A stretch of 29,433 bases of DNA from Bacteroidaceae bacterium (lineage in GTDB: Bacteria > Bacteroidota > Bacteroidia > Bacteroidales > Bacteroidaceae): NCBI GenBank assembly GCA_017633615.1, contig JAGBPB010000004.1, positions 1 to 29,433 on the forward strand. The letters run 5' to 3'. The position numbers were made by a program, and so were the translations under genes. Numbering within the stretch: the stretch's first letter is position 1; the number at the start of each line of letters is the position of its first letter. Shown one piece after another: positions 1 through 7,316 of this stretch. The notes beneath the pieces are model-generated. The model was not told the origin of the DNA. It was given only the letters and a program-made list of their open reading frames with translations, and searched no databases.

Positions 1-900
1 TACAAGGCTTGTGAGGAGACTCAGCCTATCTGCTTTGAGAACGCCAAGTGGGCTTACGTTGTAGGTTGCGCCATCGCTCTCAAGGAGGGTGAGAAGACTG
101 GTGACAAGAGCGCTGTTAAGGCTGCCGAGAACATCGGTATCGGTCTGCAGAGTTTCTGCATCCCCGGTTCTGTTGCCGATGACCGTAAGGTAGGTCTTGG
201 CCACGGTAACCTGGCTGCCCGTCTGCTTTCAGAGAAGACACAGTGCTTTGCATTCCTGGCCGGTCACGAGAGCTTCGCTGCCGCTGAGGGTGCCATCAAG
301 ATTGCCGCTAAGGCCGATAAGGTTCGCAAGCAGCCCCTGCGCGTTATCCTGAACGGTCTGGGCAAGGATGCCGCACAGATCATCAGCCGTATCAACGGTT
401 TCACATACGTTCAGACCAAGTTTGACTACTATACCGGTAAGCTCAAGGTCGTTAAGACCATTCCTTACAGCGACGGTCCCCGTGCCAAGGTTAAGTGCTA
501 TGGCGCCGACGATGTTCGTGAGGGCGTAGCCATCATGTGGAAGGAGGGTGTTGACGTATCTATCACAGGTAACTCAACCAACCCCACACGTTTCCAGCAC
601 CCCGTTGCAGGTACTTACAAGAAGGAGCGCGTTCTGGCCGGTAAGCCTTACTTCTCAGTAGCTTCAGGTGGTGGTACAGGCCGTACCCTGCATCCCGATA
701 ATATGGCCGCTGGTCCCGCTTCATATGGTATGACCGACACCATGGGTCGTATGCACTCAGATGCTCAGTTTGCTGGTTCTTCATCAGTTCCCGCACACGT
801 TGAGATGATGGGCTTCCTTGGCATCGGTAACAACCCGATGGTAGGTTGCTCAGTTGCTTGCGCCGTTGACGTAGCTCAGGCTCTCGCAGCTAAGAAATAA
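1..900 (+). CDS. GGGtGRT family protein, C-terminal 299 residues (5' end outside window)
   Basis: The frame is open from base 1 to a TAA at 898-900 and has no start in the window, so this is the C-terminal part of a longer protein. At about residues 223-229 of the fragment it carries the glycine-rich signature GGGTGRT followed by LHPDNMAAGPASYG, which gives the family its name (Pfam GGGtGRT protein). Full-length members are about 330 residues, so only a short N-terminal piece is missing. The family is common in Bacteroidetes and Clostridia and has no established biochemical function. No signal peptide or membrane segment is visible in the part present. Codon use is strongly biased (GGT, CGT, AAC, AAG), as expected for an abundant cytoplasmic protein. 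It ends 13 bases before a strong terminator and converges on tilS. Confidence 0.88.
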   Translation, partial: YKACEETQPICFENAKWAYVVGCAIALKEGEKTGDKSAVKAAENIGIGLQSFCIPGSVADDRKVGLGHGNLAARLLSEKTQCFAFLAGHESFAAAEGAIKIAAKADKVRKQPLRVILNGLGKDAAQIISRINGFTYVQTKFDYYTGKLKVVKTIPYSDGPRAKVKCYGADDVREGVAIMWKEGVDVSITGNSTNPTRFQHPVAGTYKKERVLAGKPYFSVASGGGTGRTLHPDNMAAGPASYGMTDTMGRMHSDAQFAGSSSVPAHVEMMGFLGIGNNPMVGCSVACAVDVAQALAAKK

Positions 901-912
901 GCTGAAACTCAG

Positions 913-950
913 AAAAAAATCCGCAACCCATCGGGCTGCGGATTTTTTTT
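913..950. terminator. Bidirectional rho-independent terminator between the GGGtGRT gene and tilS
   Basis: An A-run (913-919) leads into ATCCGCA (919-925). After one mismatch (926/936) comes CCC (927-929), a short loop (930-932), GGG (933-935), TGCGGAT (937-943) and a T-run to 950. The flanking A and T runs extend the stem and give a U-tract in both directions. It lies between convergent stop codons at 898-900 and 949-951, so it can serve both genes. Confidence 0.9.
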
Positions 951-2283
951 ATTGGATAGTCAGAATAAGTTGCTCTGTGGTCCGGTCAGTGACGCGGTAG
1001 CGGTTGTCAGTGCGGCGGCCCAGGATCCAGATGATGTCTTGATTACAGGTTACCACTAACTGATGCTCACGCTCGGTCTGGGAGACTTTGCAGTCAGTAA
1101 GGAAGTCGCTTACCAGTTTGCGGCCTTTCATGCCGAAGGGGATGAACCAGTCGCCGTCCTGCCAGAGCCTGATTTCAAGGGGGGCTTGAACAAGGGTCGC
1201 ATCAAATGTGGCAACCGACGGGTCCTTTGATATGGGTGTTCCTGCTGGGGCGGAGGTTATGGTAAGAGTCCGTCCATCGGGTAATGTAACTTTTGTGCCA
1301 GGATCGATGTTTACTGTTATCGGGGTAAACTCTGGGCCGGTTATAGGTGATACAGTGAAGTGCTCACGATCCTTGAGTACCTGATGCGTAGCCGAGCAGA
1401 AGCGTGTCCCGGGCTGGGAGTCAAGTGATGCTGCAATATCAGTTATCTGGGCATCATTGAAACCCAGAGGGGAGAGTATCTCAAACAGCAAGGCTTGTGG
1501 TGATGCTACATTCCTGAGCTTTTCAATATTGATTGTCAGATTACTGCCATCTTCCCGGACAAGATCTTTGCGTGCCTGCTCAATGGCCTGACTGTAAAAT
1601 GCATAGGCCTGCTGCAGATGCAGTGCGGTGCTCTCTATTGAGCTGTCGGCGCTGGGGTTGATGCGGCGCATGAGCGGCAGCAGTTCCAGACGTATTTTGT
1701 TACGGGTATAATCAGTTTCAAGATTGGTGCTGTCAGTTACAAACGGCATACCTTTCTCCTTTAGCCACTCCTCAATTTCCTGTCTGGATACGCAGAGCAG
1801 GGGACGTACTATATGGCCGTTCTTGGGCTTGATGCCGGTAAGGCCGCGCAGGCCGGTGCCGCGTATCAGGTTTAGCAGCAGAGTCTCAACGGAATCATCG
1901 CGGTGGTGGGCAATGCAAATGGCGCTTGCTCCGCGCTCCTGCATGATCCGCTCAAAATCCGCATACCTGAGTTCACGGGCAGCCATTTCAATTGATATGC
2001 CTTTCTGCTTGGCATATGAAACAGTATCATAGTCGCAGATAACGAGCTCAACATCAAGATTGAGGCAAAGTTCCTCAACGAACTTCTGGTCACGGTCACT
2101 CTCCGCACCGCGCAGATGGAAATTGCAGTGCACGGCAGTACATTTGTAACCCAGACGCAGCAGCACCTTAAGCAGCGCAGTGCTGTCAGCGCCTCCGCTC
2201 ACACCTACAATGACGTGTGATCCATCATTCAGCAGCGCGTTGCTGCTGATGAAATCCTTGATTCTGTTTACGAAAGTTTCCAT
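949..2283 (-). CDS. tilS: tRNA(Ile)-lysidine synthase TilS
   Basis: TilS uses ATP to attach lysine to C34 of the CAU-anticodon tRNA-Ile, changing it to read AUA. It acts in the cytoplasm and is normally essential. The N-terminal PP-loop ATPase motif SGGADS is at residues 29-34, followed by the family block HHRDDSVETLLLNLIRG. The C-terminal TilS domain is recognisable from LWQDGDWFIPFGMKGRKLVSD. With the ATG at 2283 the protein is 444 residues, normal for Bacteroidetes. The frame extends upstream to a TTG at 2304, but that codon lies in the arm of a palindrome, upstream of the predicted -7 box, so 2283 is preferred. A perfect TTG-20-TATTTTTG promoter sits just upstream (2291-2321) inside the palindrome. 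The 3' end shares a terminator with the convergent gene. Confidence 0.95.
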   Translation of the reverse strand: METFVNRIKDFISSNALLNDGSHVIVGVSGGADSTALLKVLLRLGYKCTAVHCNFHLRGAESDRDQKFVEELCLNLDVELVICDYDTVSYAKQKGISIEMAARELRYADFERIMQERGASAICIAHHRDDSVETLLLNLIRGTGLRGLTGIKPKNGHIVRPLLCVSRQEIEEWLKEKGMPFVTDSTNLETDYTRNKIRLELLPLMRRINPSADSSIESTALHLQQAYAFYSQAIEQARKDLVREDGSNLTINIEKLRNVASPQALLFEILSPLGFNDAQITDIAASLDSQPGTRFCSATHQVLKDREHFTVSPITGPEFTPITVNIDPGTKVTLPDGRTLTITSAPAGTPISKDPSVATFDATLVQAPLEIRLWQDGDWFIPFGMKGRKLVSDFLTDCKVSQTEREHQLVVTCNQDIIWILGRRTDNRYRVTDRTTEQLILTIQ

Positions 2284-2290
2284 CTTTCTG

Positions 2291-2321
2291 CAAAAATAGT
2301 ACAAATGGGGACAGACCCCAA
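2291..2321 (-). promoter_or_regulatory. Predicted tilS promoter inside the palindrome's left arm
   Basis: Read on the minus strand there is a TTG (-33-type element, 2321-2319), exactly 20 bases, then TATTTTTG (2298-2291), a perfect TAnnTTTG -7 element. This is the Bacteroidetes housekeeping promoter layout. The tilS ATG at 2283 is only 7 bases past the -7 box, so the 5' leader would be very short or absent. The GGGG/CCCC hairpin of the repeat lies between the two elements. Confidence 0.55.
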
Positions 2322-2396
2322 TTGCACGTGGAAAATTTTCAACTGTCGCTTAATTAAGCATGTGCAATTGGGGTCTGTCCCCATTTGTACTATTTT
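2293..2396. repeat. Large palindrome: two inverted REP-like units with 35-bp arms
   Basis: The arms 2293-2327 and 2362-2396 are perfect reverse complements over 35 bases, separated by a 34-base AT-rich centre containing GAAAATTTTC and TTAATTAA. Each arm contains a small hairpin of its own, GGGG-ACAGA-CCCC at 2307-2319 and GGGG-TCTGT-CCCC at 2370-2382. The layout, two head-to-head hairpin units, resembles REP/BIME elements or a small MITE. It fills the gap between two minus-strand genes, and the upstream gene's stop codon (2390-2392) lies within the right arm. No transposase is encoded in the window. Confidence 0.9.
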
Positions 2397-3364
2397 GCGT
2401 GTTTGTAGAGTTGGCGGGTGTTGTGGATGTTGTGCCAGATGGTGTAGAAGCCGCCCGCAACTGATACCAGCGGATTCCAGAACGTGTACCCCATCCAGAT
2501 GCCGAACACAGTGTTCTTCTGGCCGAACGCCTGACTGGCCTCAATGCGGCAGCCGCTTGAACGGCCGGTAATTCGGCCTGCCCAGAACTGGAATATGCAG
2601 CAGAGCATGGAAACAAGCGCTACACCGGCAAGCGTAAGCAGGCCGCATGCGCTGTGGATTATGGCTCTGGTGCTCATGAGAATGGCCAGCGTAAGTGCAA
2701 AGCTCCATAGATAGAATGAGAGGTTTATCTTGGAAGCCACCCAGTCATGGAACCGGGGCATGAGCCAGCGTACGGCCCAGGCAGTGAGGCAGGGTAGGAT
2801 AAGCAGCGGGAATACCTTGGCCAGTATGCGGCTGAATGCTGCAATGAAGGTTATGCCTGCCTGCGGATAGAGCAGCGGAACAGTAATCGGAACCACTATT
2901 GATACGGCCAGGTTGATGATGATGGTGTACATGACCACCTGTGCCATATCGCCACCCAGTTTGCCGGTAACAACGGCGCAGGCCGTAGCTGTGGGGCAAA
3001 TCATGCAGAGCATGGATGATTCAAACAGAATCCTGTGCCGTATGATCCATTGGGCGGCGGCAGATTGCGAATGCATCGCCCAGATTACGGCAAAACAGAG
3101 CGCAAGGAATGTGCTGAGCTGAATAATCAGGTTACGCAGGTGCCATCTCTTGAATTTGAGCTGGCGCGGCTCAATGCGGCTGAAACTGATAAAGAGCATC
3201 AGGAACAGCAGGATGGGCTGGGTCTTGCGGCAGATAAATTCAAGTGTGGGCCCGGCGGTATGGATGGAGGGTATCTGCATGTAGATAAGGTACGCTCCGG
3301 CACCGGAGATCATGCCTATTACCAGCATCCAGTCCTTGAGGAATTTAAGAAATCTGCCTTTCAT
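2390..3364 (-). CDS. BASS-like (bile acid:sodium symporter fold) membrane transporter
   Basis: This 324-residue protein is almost entirely hydrophobic helices, about nine or ten, with no signal peptide. The segment CPTATACAVVTGKLGGD resembles the CPGG...K.AGGD helix-break motif of BASS transporters. GQKNTVFGIWMGYTFWNPL matches the position of the second conserved motif (GMQN...). The match is more distant than for the two other BASS proteins in this window, and the substrate is unknown. The start is an ATG at 3364. The stop is a TAG contributed by the right arm of the palindrome at 2293-2396, so the last residues may have been altered by insertion of that repeat. It lies upstream of tilS on the same strand and is divergent from the lipoprotein gene at 3451. 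Confidence 0.75.
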   Translation of the reverse strand: MKGRFLKFLKDWMLVIGMISGAGAYLIYMQIPSIHTAGPTLEFICRKTQPILLFLMLFISFSRIEPRQLKFKRWHLRNLIIQLSTFLALCFAVIWAMHSQSAAAQWIIRHRILFESSMLCMICPTATACAVVTGKLGGDMAQVVMYTIIINLAVSIVVPITVPLLYPQAGITFIAAFSRILAKVFPLLILPCLTAWAVRWLMPRFHDWVASKINLSFYLWSFALTLAILMSTRAIIHSACGLLTLAGVALVSMLCCIFQFWAGRITGRSSGCRIEASQAFGQKNTVFGIWMGYTFWNPLVSVAGGFYTIWHNIHNTRQLYKHAK

Positions 3365-3372
3365 TTTGCGGT

Positions 3373-3404
3373 TTTGGGCTTTTTAGGCTGCGAATATACT
3401 TTTT
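3373..3404 (+). promoter_or_regulatory. Possible promoter for the beta-helix lipoprotein gene
   Basis: TTTG at 3373-3376 is followed after 20 bases by TACTTTTT (3397-3404), a 7 of 8 match to TAnnTTTG. The ATG at 3451 would follow a leader of about 40 bases. The final G of the consensus is missing, so this is only a suggestion. Confidence 0.35.
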
Positions 3405-3450
3405 ATTTGCGATTTCCGTTTTAACTTAGCGCACCAAACAGTGAGCATAG

Positions 3451-4878
3451 ATGAAATTGTTCCGCATATTACCCGTTTTGCTGGCCTCTCTGGCCGTCCT
3501 GTCATGCATGGACGACTGGCAGTTCAGTGCGGACAACCGTTATACTCTGTCATTCTCTGCCGATACCGTTAAGATGGATACCGTGTTCTGCGGTGTGGCA
3601 TCGGCCTCTGAGAGCTTCATGATTTATAATCCCAATGAAGTGGGGATAAGGCTTGACGCTGTGCTGTCAGGCGGTCAGGGCAGCCCCTTCAGGATAAACC
3701 TGGACGGGCAGGGTGGAACTCAGATAACTGGTCTGGAGATTGATGCGGGTGACAGCCTTTACTGCTTTGTCTCAGTTAACATGCCGGAGATAGATGCTGC
3801 AGGCGTGTTTCATGCAATTGACTCTGTGAGATTTGTGCTTGAGAGCGGTAATGTGCAGTATGTGAGGCTTTCTGCATACGGTGAGAATGCTGTGAGGCTT
3901 AGTGGCTGGCGGATAGAATCCGATACGGTTCTGACGGCGCGTTTGCCGTATATAGTTTTTGACAGCCTATACGTAGCTGAGGGTGCCACACTGACCTTGG
4001 CTCCCGGTACCAGGATCTATTTCCATAGCGGAGCCGTGCTTGATGTGGCGGGCCGCGTGGTTGCTGACGGCAATGCTGACAGCGTGATACTTATGCGCGG
4101 TGACCGTCTGGATGTAATGCGCACGGAGCCTCCGGTGCCGTATGACCTGGTATCGGACCAGTGGAGGGGCATCAGGCTCAGGGGCGGCAGTTACAATAAC
4201 GTGTTCAGATATTGTGATATACACAGCGGTGAGTTCGGCATCAGTGCTGACAGTGCATCGGCACAGCAGATAAAGTTCACGCTGCATTCATCTGTAATCA
4301 ACAATATGAGCCGCAACTGCGTTGAGGCAACTGGCTGTAGGATTGATATAGCTAACTCACAGATTACCAATGCAGGGGTGTCATGCGTAGATATAGCCGG
4401 CGGTGAGGCTGATTTTACGTTCTGCACTATTGCTGGATTTTCACTTTGGAGCGTGGGCAGTCAGGCGGTACTTATATCCGATAAACGCAATGATGCGGAT
4501 GTGCCTTTCGGCGGAGCACGGTTCCGCAATTGCATCATCACCGGCCGTCATGCTGACGAGTTCGTGACAGAGCTCTCAGATTCGGTAAAAAATCTTGATA
4601 GTTACTATATCGGTAATTCGCTTGTAATGACATCCGATACCCTTGATACGCACTTTCATGATGTTGTTTTTGACAGTTATGACTCTGAAACGGGTGGTGC
4701 CGGTAATTTTATAGGCCGCTCACGTGACGGCTTGCGCCAGGTGTTCAGGCTTGATTCTCTCTCTTGCGCCAGGGGTATAGCCGATACGCTGTCAGTTGTA
4801 TGGCCTCTGGATATAAGAGGCGTTGCCCGCCCTGAGACAGGCGCCGATGCGGGATGCTACCAATACACTTCTGAATGA
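3451..4878 (+). CDS. Secreted right-handed beta-helix repeat lipoprotein
   Basis: A 475-residue protein with a lipoprotein signal peptide: a hydrophobic stretch at residues 7-17 and lipobox VLSC with the acylated Cys19, followed by MDDW. Residues about 20-150 form a beta-rich domain. From about 155 to 420 the chain shows short, irregularly repeated rungs (for example YCDIHSGEFGI, SSVINNMSRNCVEA, NSQITNAGVSCVDI, FRNCIITG), typical of right-handed parallel beta-helix proteins of the pectate lyase-like/NosD type. The C-terminus, DIRGVARP...ADAGCYQY, resembles the end seen in many secreted beta-helix proteins. No catalytic residues can be assigned, so it may bind or process a surface polysaccharide. 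It is probably an outer-membrane or surface lipoprotein. Its stop overlaps a possible upstream ATG of the next gene, which suggests a two-gene operon. Confidence 0.82.
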   Translation: MKLFRILPVLLASLAVLSCMDDWQFSADNRYTLSFSADTVKMDTVFCGVASASESFMIYNPNEVGIRLDAVLSGGQGSPFRINLDGQGGTQITGLEIDAGDSLYCFVSVNMPEIDAAGVFHAIDSVRFVLESGNVQYVRLSAYGENAVRLSGWRIESDTVLTARLPYIVFDSLYVAEGATLTLAPGTRIYFHSGAVLDVAGRVVADGNADSVILMRGDRLDVMRTEPPVPYDLVSDQWRGIRLRGGSYNNVFRYCDIHSGEFGISADSASAQQIKFTLHSSVINNMSRNCVEATGCRIDIANSQITNAGVSCVDIAGGEADFTFCTIAGFSLWSVGSQAVLISDKRNDADVPFGGARFRNCIITGRHADEFVTELSDSVKNLDSYYIGNSLVMTSDTLDTHFHDVVFDSYDSETGGAGNFIGRSRDGLRQVFRLDSLSCARGIADTLSVVWPLDIRGVARPETGADAGCYQYTSE

Positions 4879-4892
4879 TAATTCCTGATATT

Positions 4893-5909
4893 ATGAAACG
4901 AATATTCCTCTTTCTGATTGTTTGCGCGTTTTTTCATGTTACATCAAGTTCACAGCATAGTATTACAGTGATGTTCTGTAATACTGAAAATCTTTTTGAT
5001 CCGGAGGATGACCCGGACAAGGATGATGACGCATATACTCCCGGCGGAGATTACCATTGGACCCGCTCCCGCTACTGGGATAAGCTGGATGCCGTTTCAA
5101 AGGTTATTGTAGCTGCCGATGATGAGACGGCTCCTGCACTTGTGGGGTTATCGGAAGTGGAGAACGGGACGGTACTGACAGACCTGACTGAGCGCTCAGC
5201 GCTTAAGGAGGCCAGTTACCGTTTTGTAATGACAGACTCTCCTGATAACCGCGGAATTGATGTGGCGCTGCTTTACAGGCGCAGCTATTTCCGCCTTCTG
5301 GAGCATGAGTCCCTGCGCGTGAACCTGCGCCCACTTGGTGGCGGTGCCACGCGTGACATCCTGCATGTTACAGGGTTGCTTGAGAGCATGGATACCCTGG
5401 ATATATACGTATGCCACTGGCCCAGCCGGTATGGAGGGGTTGAAGAGACTGAACCGCTCAGGATGTGTGCAGCGCGCGTGGTACGTAATTCAGTTGACAG
5501 CATTTTCAGCGTCCGCCGCAAGCCGTATGTCATAATAATGGGTGATCTCAATGACGGCCCTGATGCTCCGGCTCTGCGTGAGGGACTCAGGGCTCACGCA
5601 TACTCATCGGGTTCTCAACTTGCAGACCGCGAGCTAGTTACCGTAATGGATCCTCTGGATGACGGCAGCTACAAGTATCAGGGCGTGTGGGATAAATATG
5701 ATCAGTTTGTGGTGTCGGCATCATTGCTCAACGGGTTGGGTTATACAGAGATGACAGGGGTGGAGATAATGCGGCTTCCGTTCCTGCTGGCCGATGATGA
5801 TGCGTACGGTGGTGTCAAACCGTTCCGTACGTACAACGGACGTCGTTATCAGGGCGGATATTCTGACCATCTGCCCATAAAAATGCGGATAGGGGCTGGG
5901 CCATATTAA
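4893..5909 (+). CDS. Secreted endonuclease/exonuclease/phosphatase family protein
   Basis: The protein has the EEP (DNase I-like) fold hallmarks in order: FCNTENLFD near the N-terminus, LSEVENG (metal-binding Glu), CHWPSR, GDLNDGPDAPA (catalytic Asp/Asn) and the C-terminal SDHLP. All key catalytic residues appear present, so it should be an active metal-dependent phosphoesterase, on nucleic acid or another phosphodiester or phosphomonoester. MKRIFLFLIVCAFFHVTSSS is a good signal peptide, so it acts in the periplasm or outside the cell. The ATG at 4893 (338 residues) places the basic residues correctly. An ATG at 4875, overlapping the upstream stop as ATGA, would add six residues. Either way it is tightly linked to the beta-helix lipoprotein gene. 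Confidence 0.87.
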   Translation: MKRIFLFLIVCAFFHVTSSSQHSITVMFCNTENLFDPEDDPDKDDDAYTPGGDYHWTRSRYWDKLDAVSKVIVAADDETAPALVGLSEVENGTVLTDLTERSALKEASYRFVMTDSPDNRGIDVALLYRRSYFRLLEHESLRVNLRPLGGGATRDILHVTGLLESMDTLDIYVCHWPSRYGGVEETEPLRMCAARVVRNSVDSIFSVRRKPYVIIMGDLNDGPDAPALREGLRAHAYSSGSQLADRELVTVMDPLDDGSYKYQGVWDKYDQFVVSASLLNGLGYTEMTGVEIMRLPFLLADDDAYGGVKPFRTYNGRRYQGGYSDHLPIKMRIGAGPY

Positions 5910-5919
5910 ATTAATGTCC

Positions 5920-5927
5920 TATATTTG
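5920..5927 (+). promoter_or_regulatory. Possible -7 promoter element of the CE15 esterase gene
   Basis: TATATTTG is a perfect TAnnTTTG match 46 bases before the ATG at 5974. No good TTG lies 19-21 bases upstream, so only the -7 element is supported. Confidence 0.4.
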
Positions 5928-5973
5928 GAGACTTTTTTACAGCAAGGCATTTTATTAACCTAAAACTTACAAT

Positions 5974-7233
5974 ATGAAGAGAATTAAAGTTCTTATGATT
6001 GCCGCCTCAGTCCTGGCGGTGATGCCCGCAATGGCACAGAAATCAATTCCTCTGGTTTATGATCAGGAATTTACAGGCGCTAAGTATGCTGCTCCCGCAT
6101 TCCCGTCAGTTCAGGATTCTAAGGACCTGGCTACTCTGCCCAACCCGTTTGAGTTCTCAAACAGCAAGAAACAGGTTAAGAAGTTCAAGGATTGGGAAAA
6201 ACGTCGTGCCGAGATAGTACGTGAACTCCAGCACTATGAGATAGGTGAGAAGCCGATGGTTGACAAGAAGGATATCCAGGCAACCCTTGAGGGCAACAGA
6301 CTGATTGTCAAGGTTACCCGCAACGGTGAGACTCTTGAGATTTCTGCCGATATTACCTATCCGCAGGGTGACGGCCCGTTCCCTCTGATGATCGGTGCAT
6401 CAAACAACAGCCTGCCCCGTCAGTTCTTTACAAGCCGTAACATTGCTACCATGAACTTCAGGGAGAGTCAGGTGAACAGCTACTCACAGATGGGTGGCAT
6501 GATGGGCGGCGGCCAGAAGAAGGACCGCGGCGACTATGAGTTTGACCGTCTCTATCCTGAGCTGGTTGACAATGGCGCATATTCAATGTGGACATGGGGT
6601 GTAAGCCGTCTGATTGACGGACTTGAGATTGTCGGTGCTGCCAGCAAGATTGATATGAAGCACATTGGTATCACAGGTTGCTCATATGCCGGTAAGATGG
6701 CTCTCTGGTCAGGTGCTATGGATGAGCGTATAGCTCTTACCATCGCTCAGGAGCCCGGTGGCGGCGGTGCTGCTGCATGGCGTGTATCACAGACTCTGGG
6801 TAAGGTTGAGAACCTGGGTGCTACTGATGAGCACTGGTTCATGAAGTCCATGTGGGACTGGAAGGATGAAAACGTTACCAAGCTTCCCTATGACCACCAT
6901 GAACTGTGCGCTCTGGTTTGCCCGCGCGCCCTCCTGGTACTTGGCAACACTGACTATGAGTGGTTGGCCGATGAGGCCGGTTACGTATCATGCGTAGCTG
7001 CACGTGAGGTTTGGAAGAAGTTCGGCATTGAGGATCGTATGGGCTTCTCAATCGAGGGCAAGCACGGTCACTGCCAGCTCCCGCAGAGCCAGTATCCTGA
7101 GGTTGAGGCATTTATTGACAGGTTCCTGCTGGGCAAGGATGTTGACACCAATAACGTTCTGCATGTAAATGACGTCCTCCAGGATAAAGAGGTCCAGAAG
7201 TGGATCCCTTGGGCAGTTGTAGACTTTAAATAA
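5974..7233 (+). CDS. CE15-type glucuronoyl esterase (secreted alpha/beta hydrolase)
   Basis: A 419-residue secreted protein with signal peptide MKRIKVLMIAASVLAVMPAMA. CE15 enzymes cleave the ester between glucuronic acid of xylan and lignin alcohols, or simple methyl glucuronates. The nucleophile motif GCSYAGK places the serine at 237. The acid is Glu260 in QEPGGGG, 23 residues on, as in known CE15 enzymes. The histidine is probably His366 in KHGHC, with His364 adjacent. Family members usually read GCSRNGK, so YA replaces RN beside the nucleophile. A glycine/methionine-rich loop (about 172-183, MGGMMGGG) precedes the catalytic part and is unusual. The C-terminus ends with KEVQKWIPW. Codon bias suggests strong expression. 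A terminator follows at 7254-7285. Confidence 0.85.
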   Translation: MKRIKVLMIAASVLAVMPAMAQKSIPLVYDQEFTGAKYAAPAFPSVQDSKDLATLPNPFEFSNSKKQVKKFKDWEKRRAEIVRELQHYEIGEKPMVDKKDIQATLEGNRLIVKVTRNGETLEISADITYPQGDGPFPLMIGASNNSLPRQFFTSRNIATMNFRESQVNSYSQMGGMMGGGQKKDRGDYEFDRLYPELVDNGAYSMWTWGVSRLIDGLEIVGAASKIDMKHIGITGCSYAGKMALWSGAMDERIALTIAQEPGGGGAAAWRVSQTLGKVENLGATDEHWFMKSMWDWKDENVTKLPYDHHELCALVCPRALLVLGNTDYEWLADEAGYVSCVAAREVWKKFGIEDRMGFSIEGKHGHCQLPQSQYPEVEAFIDRFLLGKDVDTNNVLHVNDVLQDKEVQKWIPWAVVDFK

Positions 7234-7253
7234 GAACAACACAAATAATAGGT

Positions 7254-7285
7254 GAGGGTGGCTCTTGGGTCACCCTCTTTTTTTT
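7254..7285 (+). terminator. Rho-independent terminator of the CE15 gene
   Basis: GAGGGTG (7254-7260) pairs with CACCCTC (7271-7277) around a 10-base loop and is followed by eight Ts (7278-7285). It begins 20 bases after the stop codon. The loop contains the TTG that serves as the -33 element of the next promoter. Confidence 0.88.
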
Positions 7286-7294
7286 GTACCTTTG
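7265..7294 (+). promoter_or_regulatory. Promoter of the BASS transporter gene, overlapping the upstream terminator
   Basis: TTG at 7265-7267 is followed after 19 bases by TACCTTTG at 7287-7294, a perfect Bacteroidetes -7 box. The start codon lies at 7317. The -33 element is in the loop of the preceding terminator and its T-run forms the spacer, so the two signals share the same DNA. Confidence 0.8.
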
Positions 7295-7316
7295 CAGGCC
7301 GAAAAAAGATTTACAT

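Noticed and set aside
2293..2396. Palindrome as a simple rho-independent terminator
   Set aside because: The loop is 34 bases long, each arm has its own hairpin, and only four to five Ts follow the arm. A repeat element with promoter-like content fits better, though it may still affect 3' ends.
3035..3424. 129-codon plus-strand frame opposite the first transporter
   Set aside because: The minus strand encodes a coherent multi-helix membrane protein; the plus frame is hydrophilic noise without a start signal.
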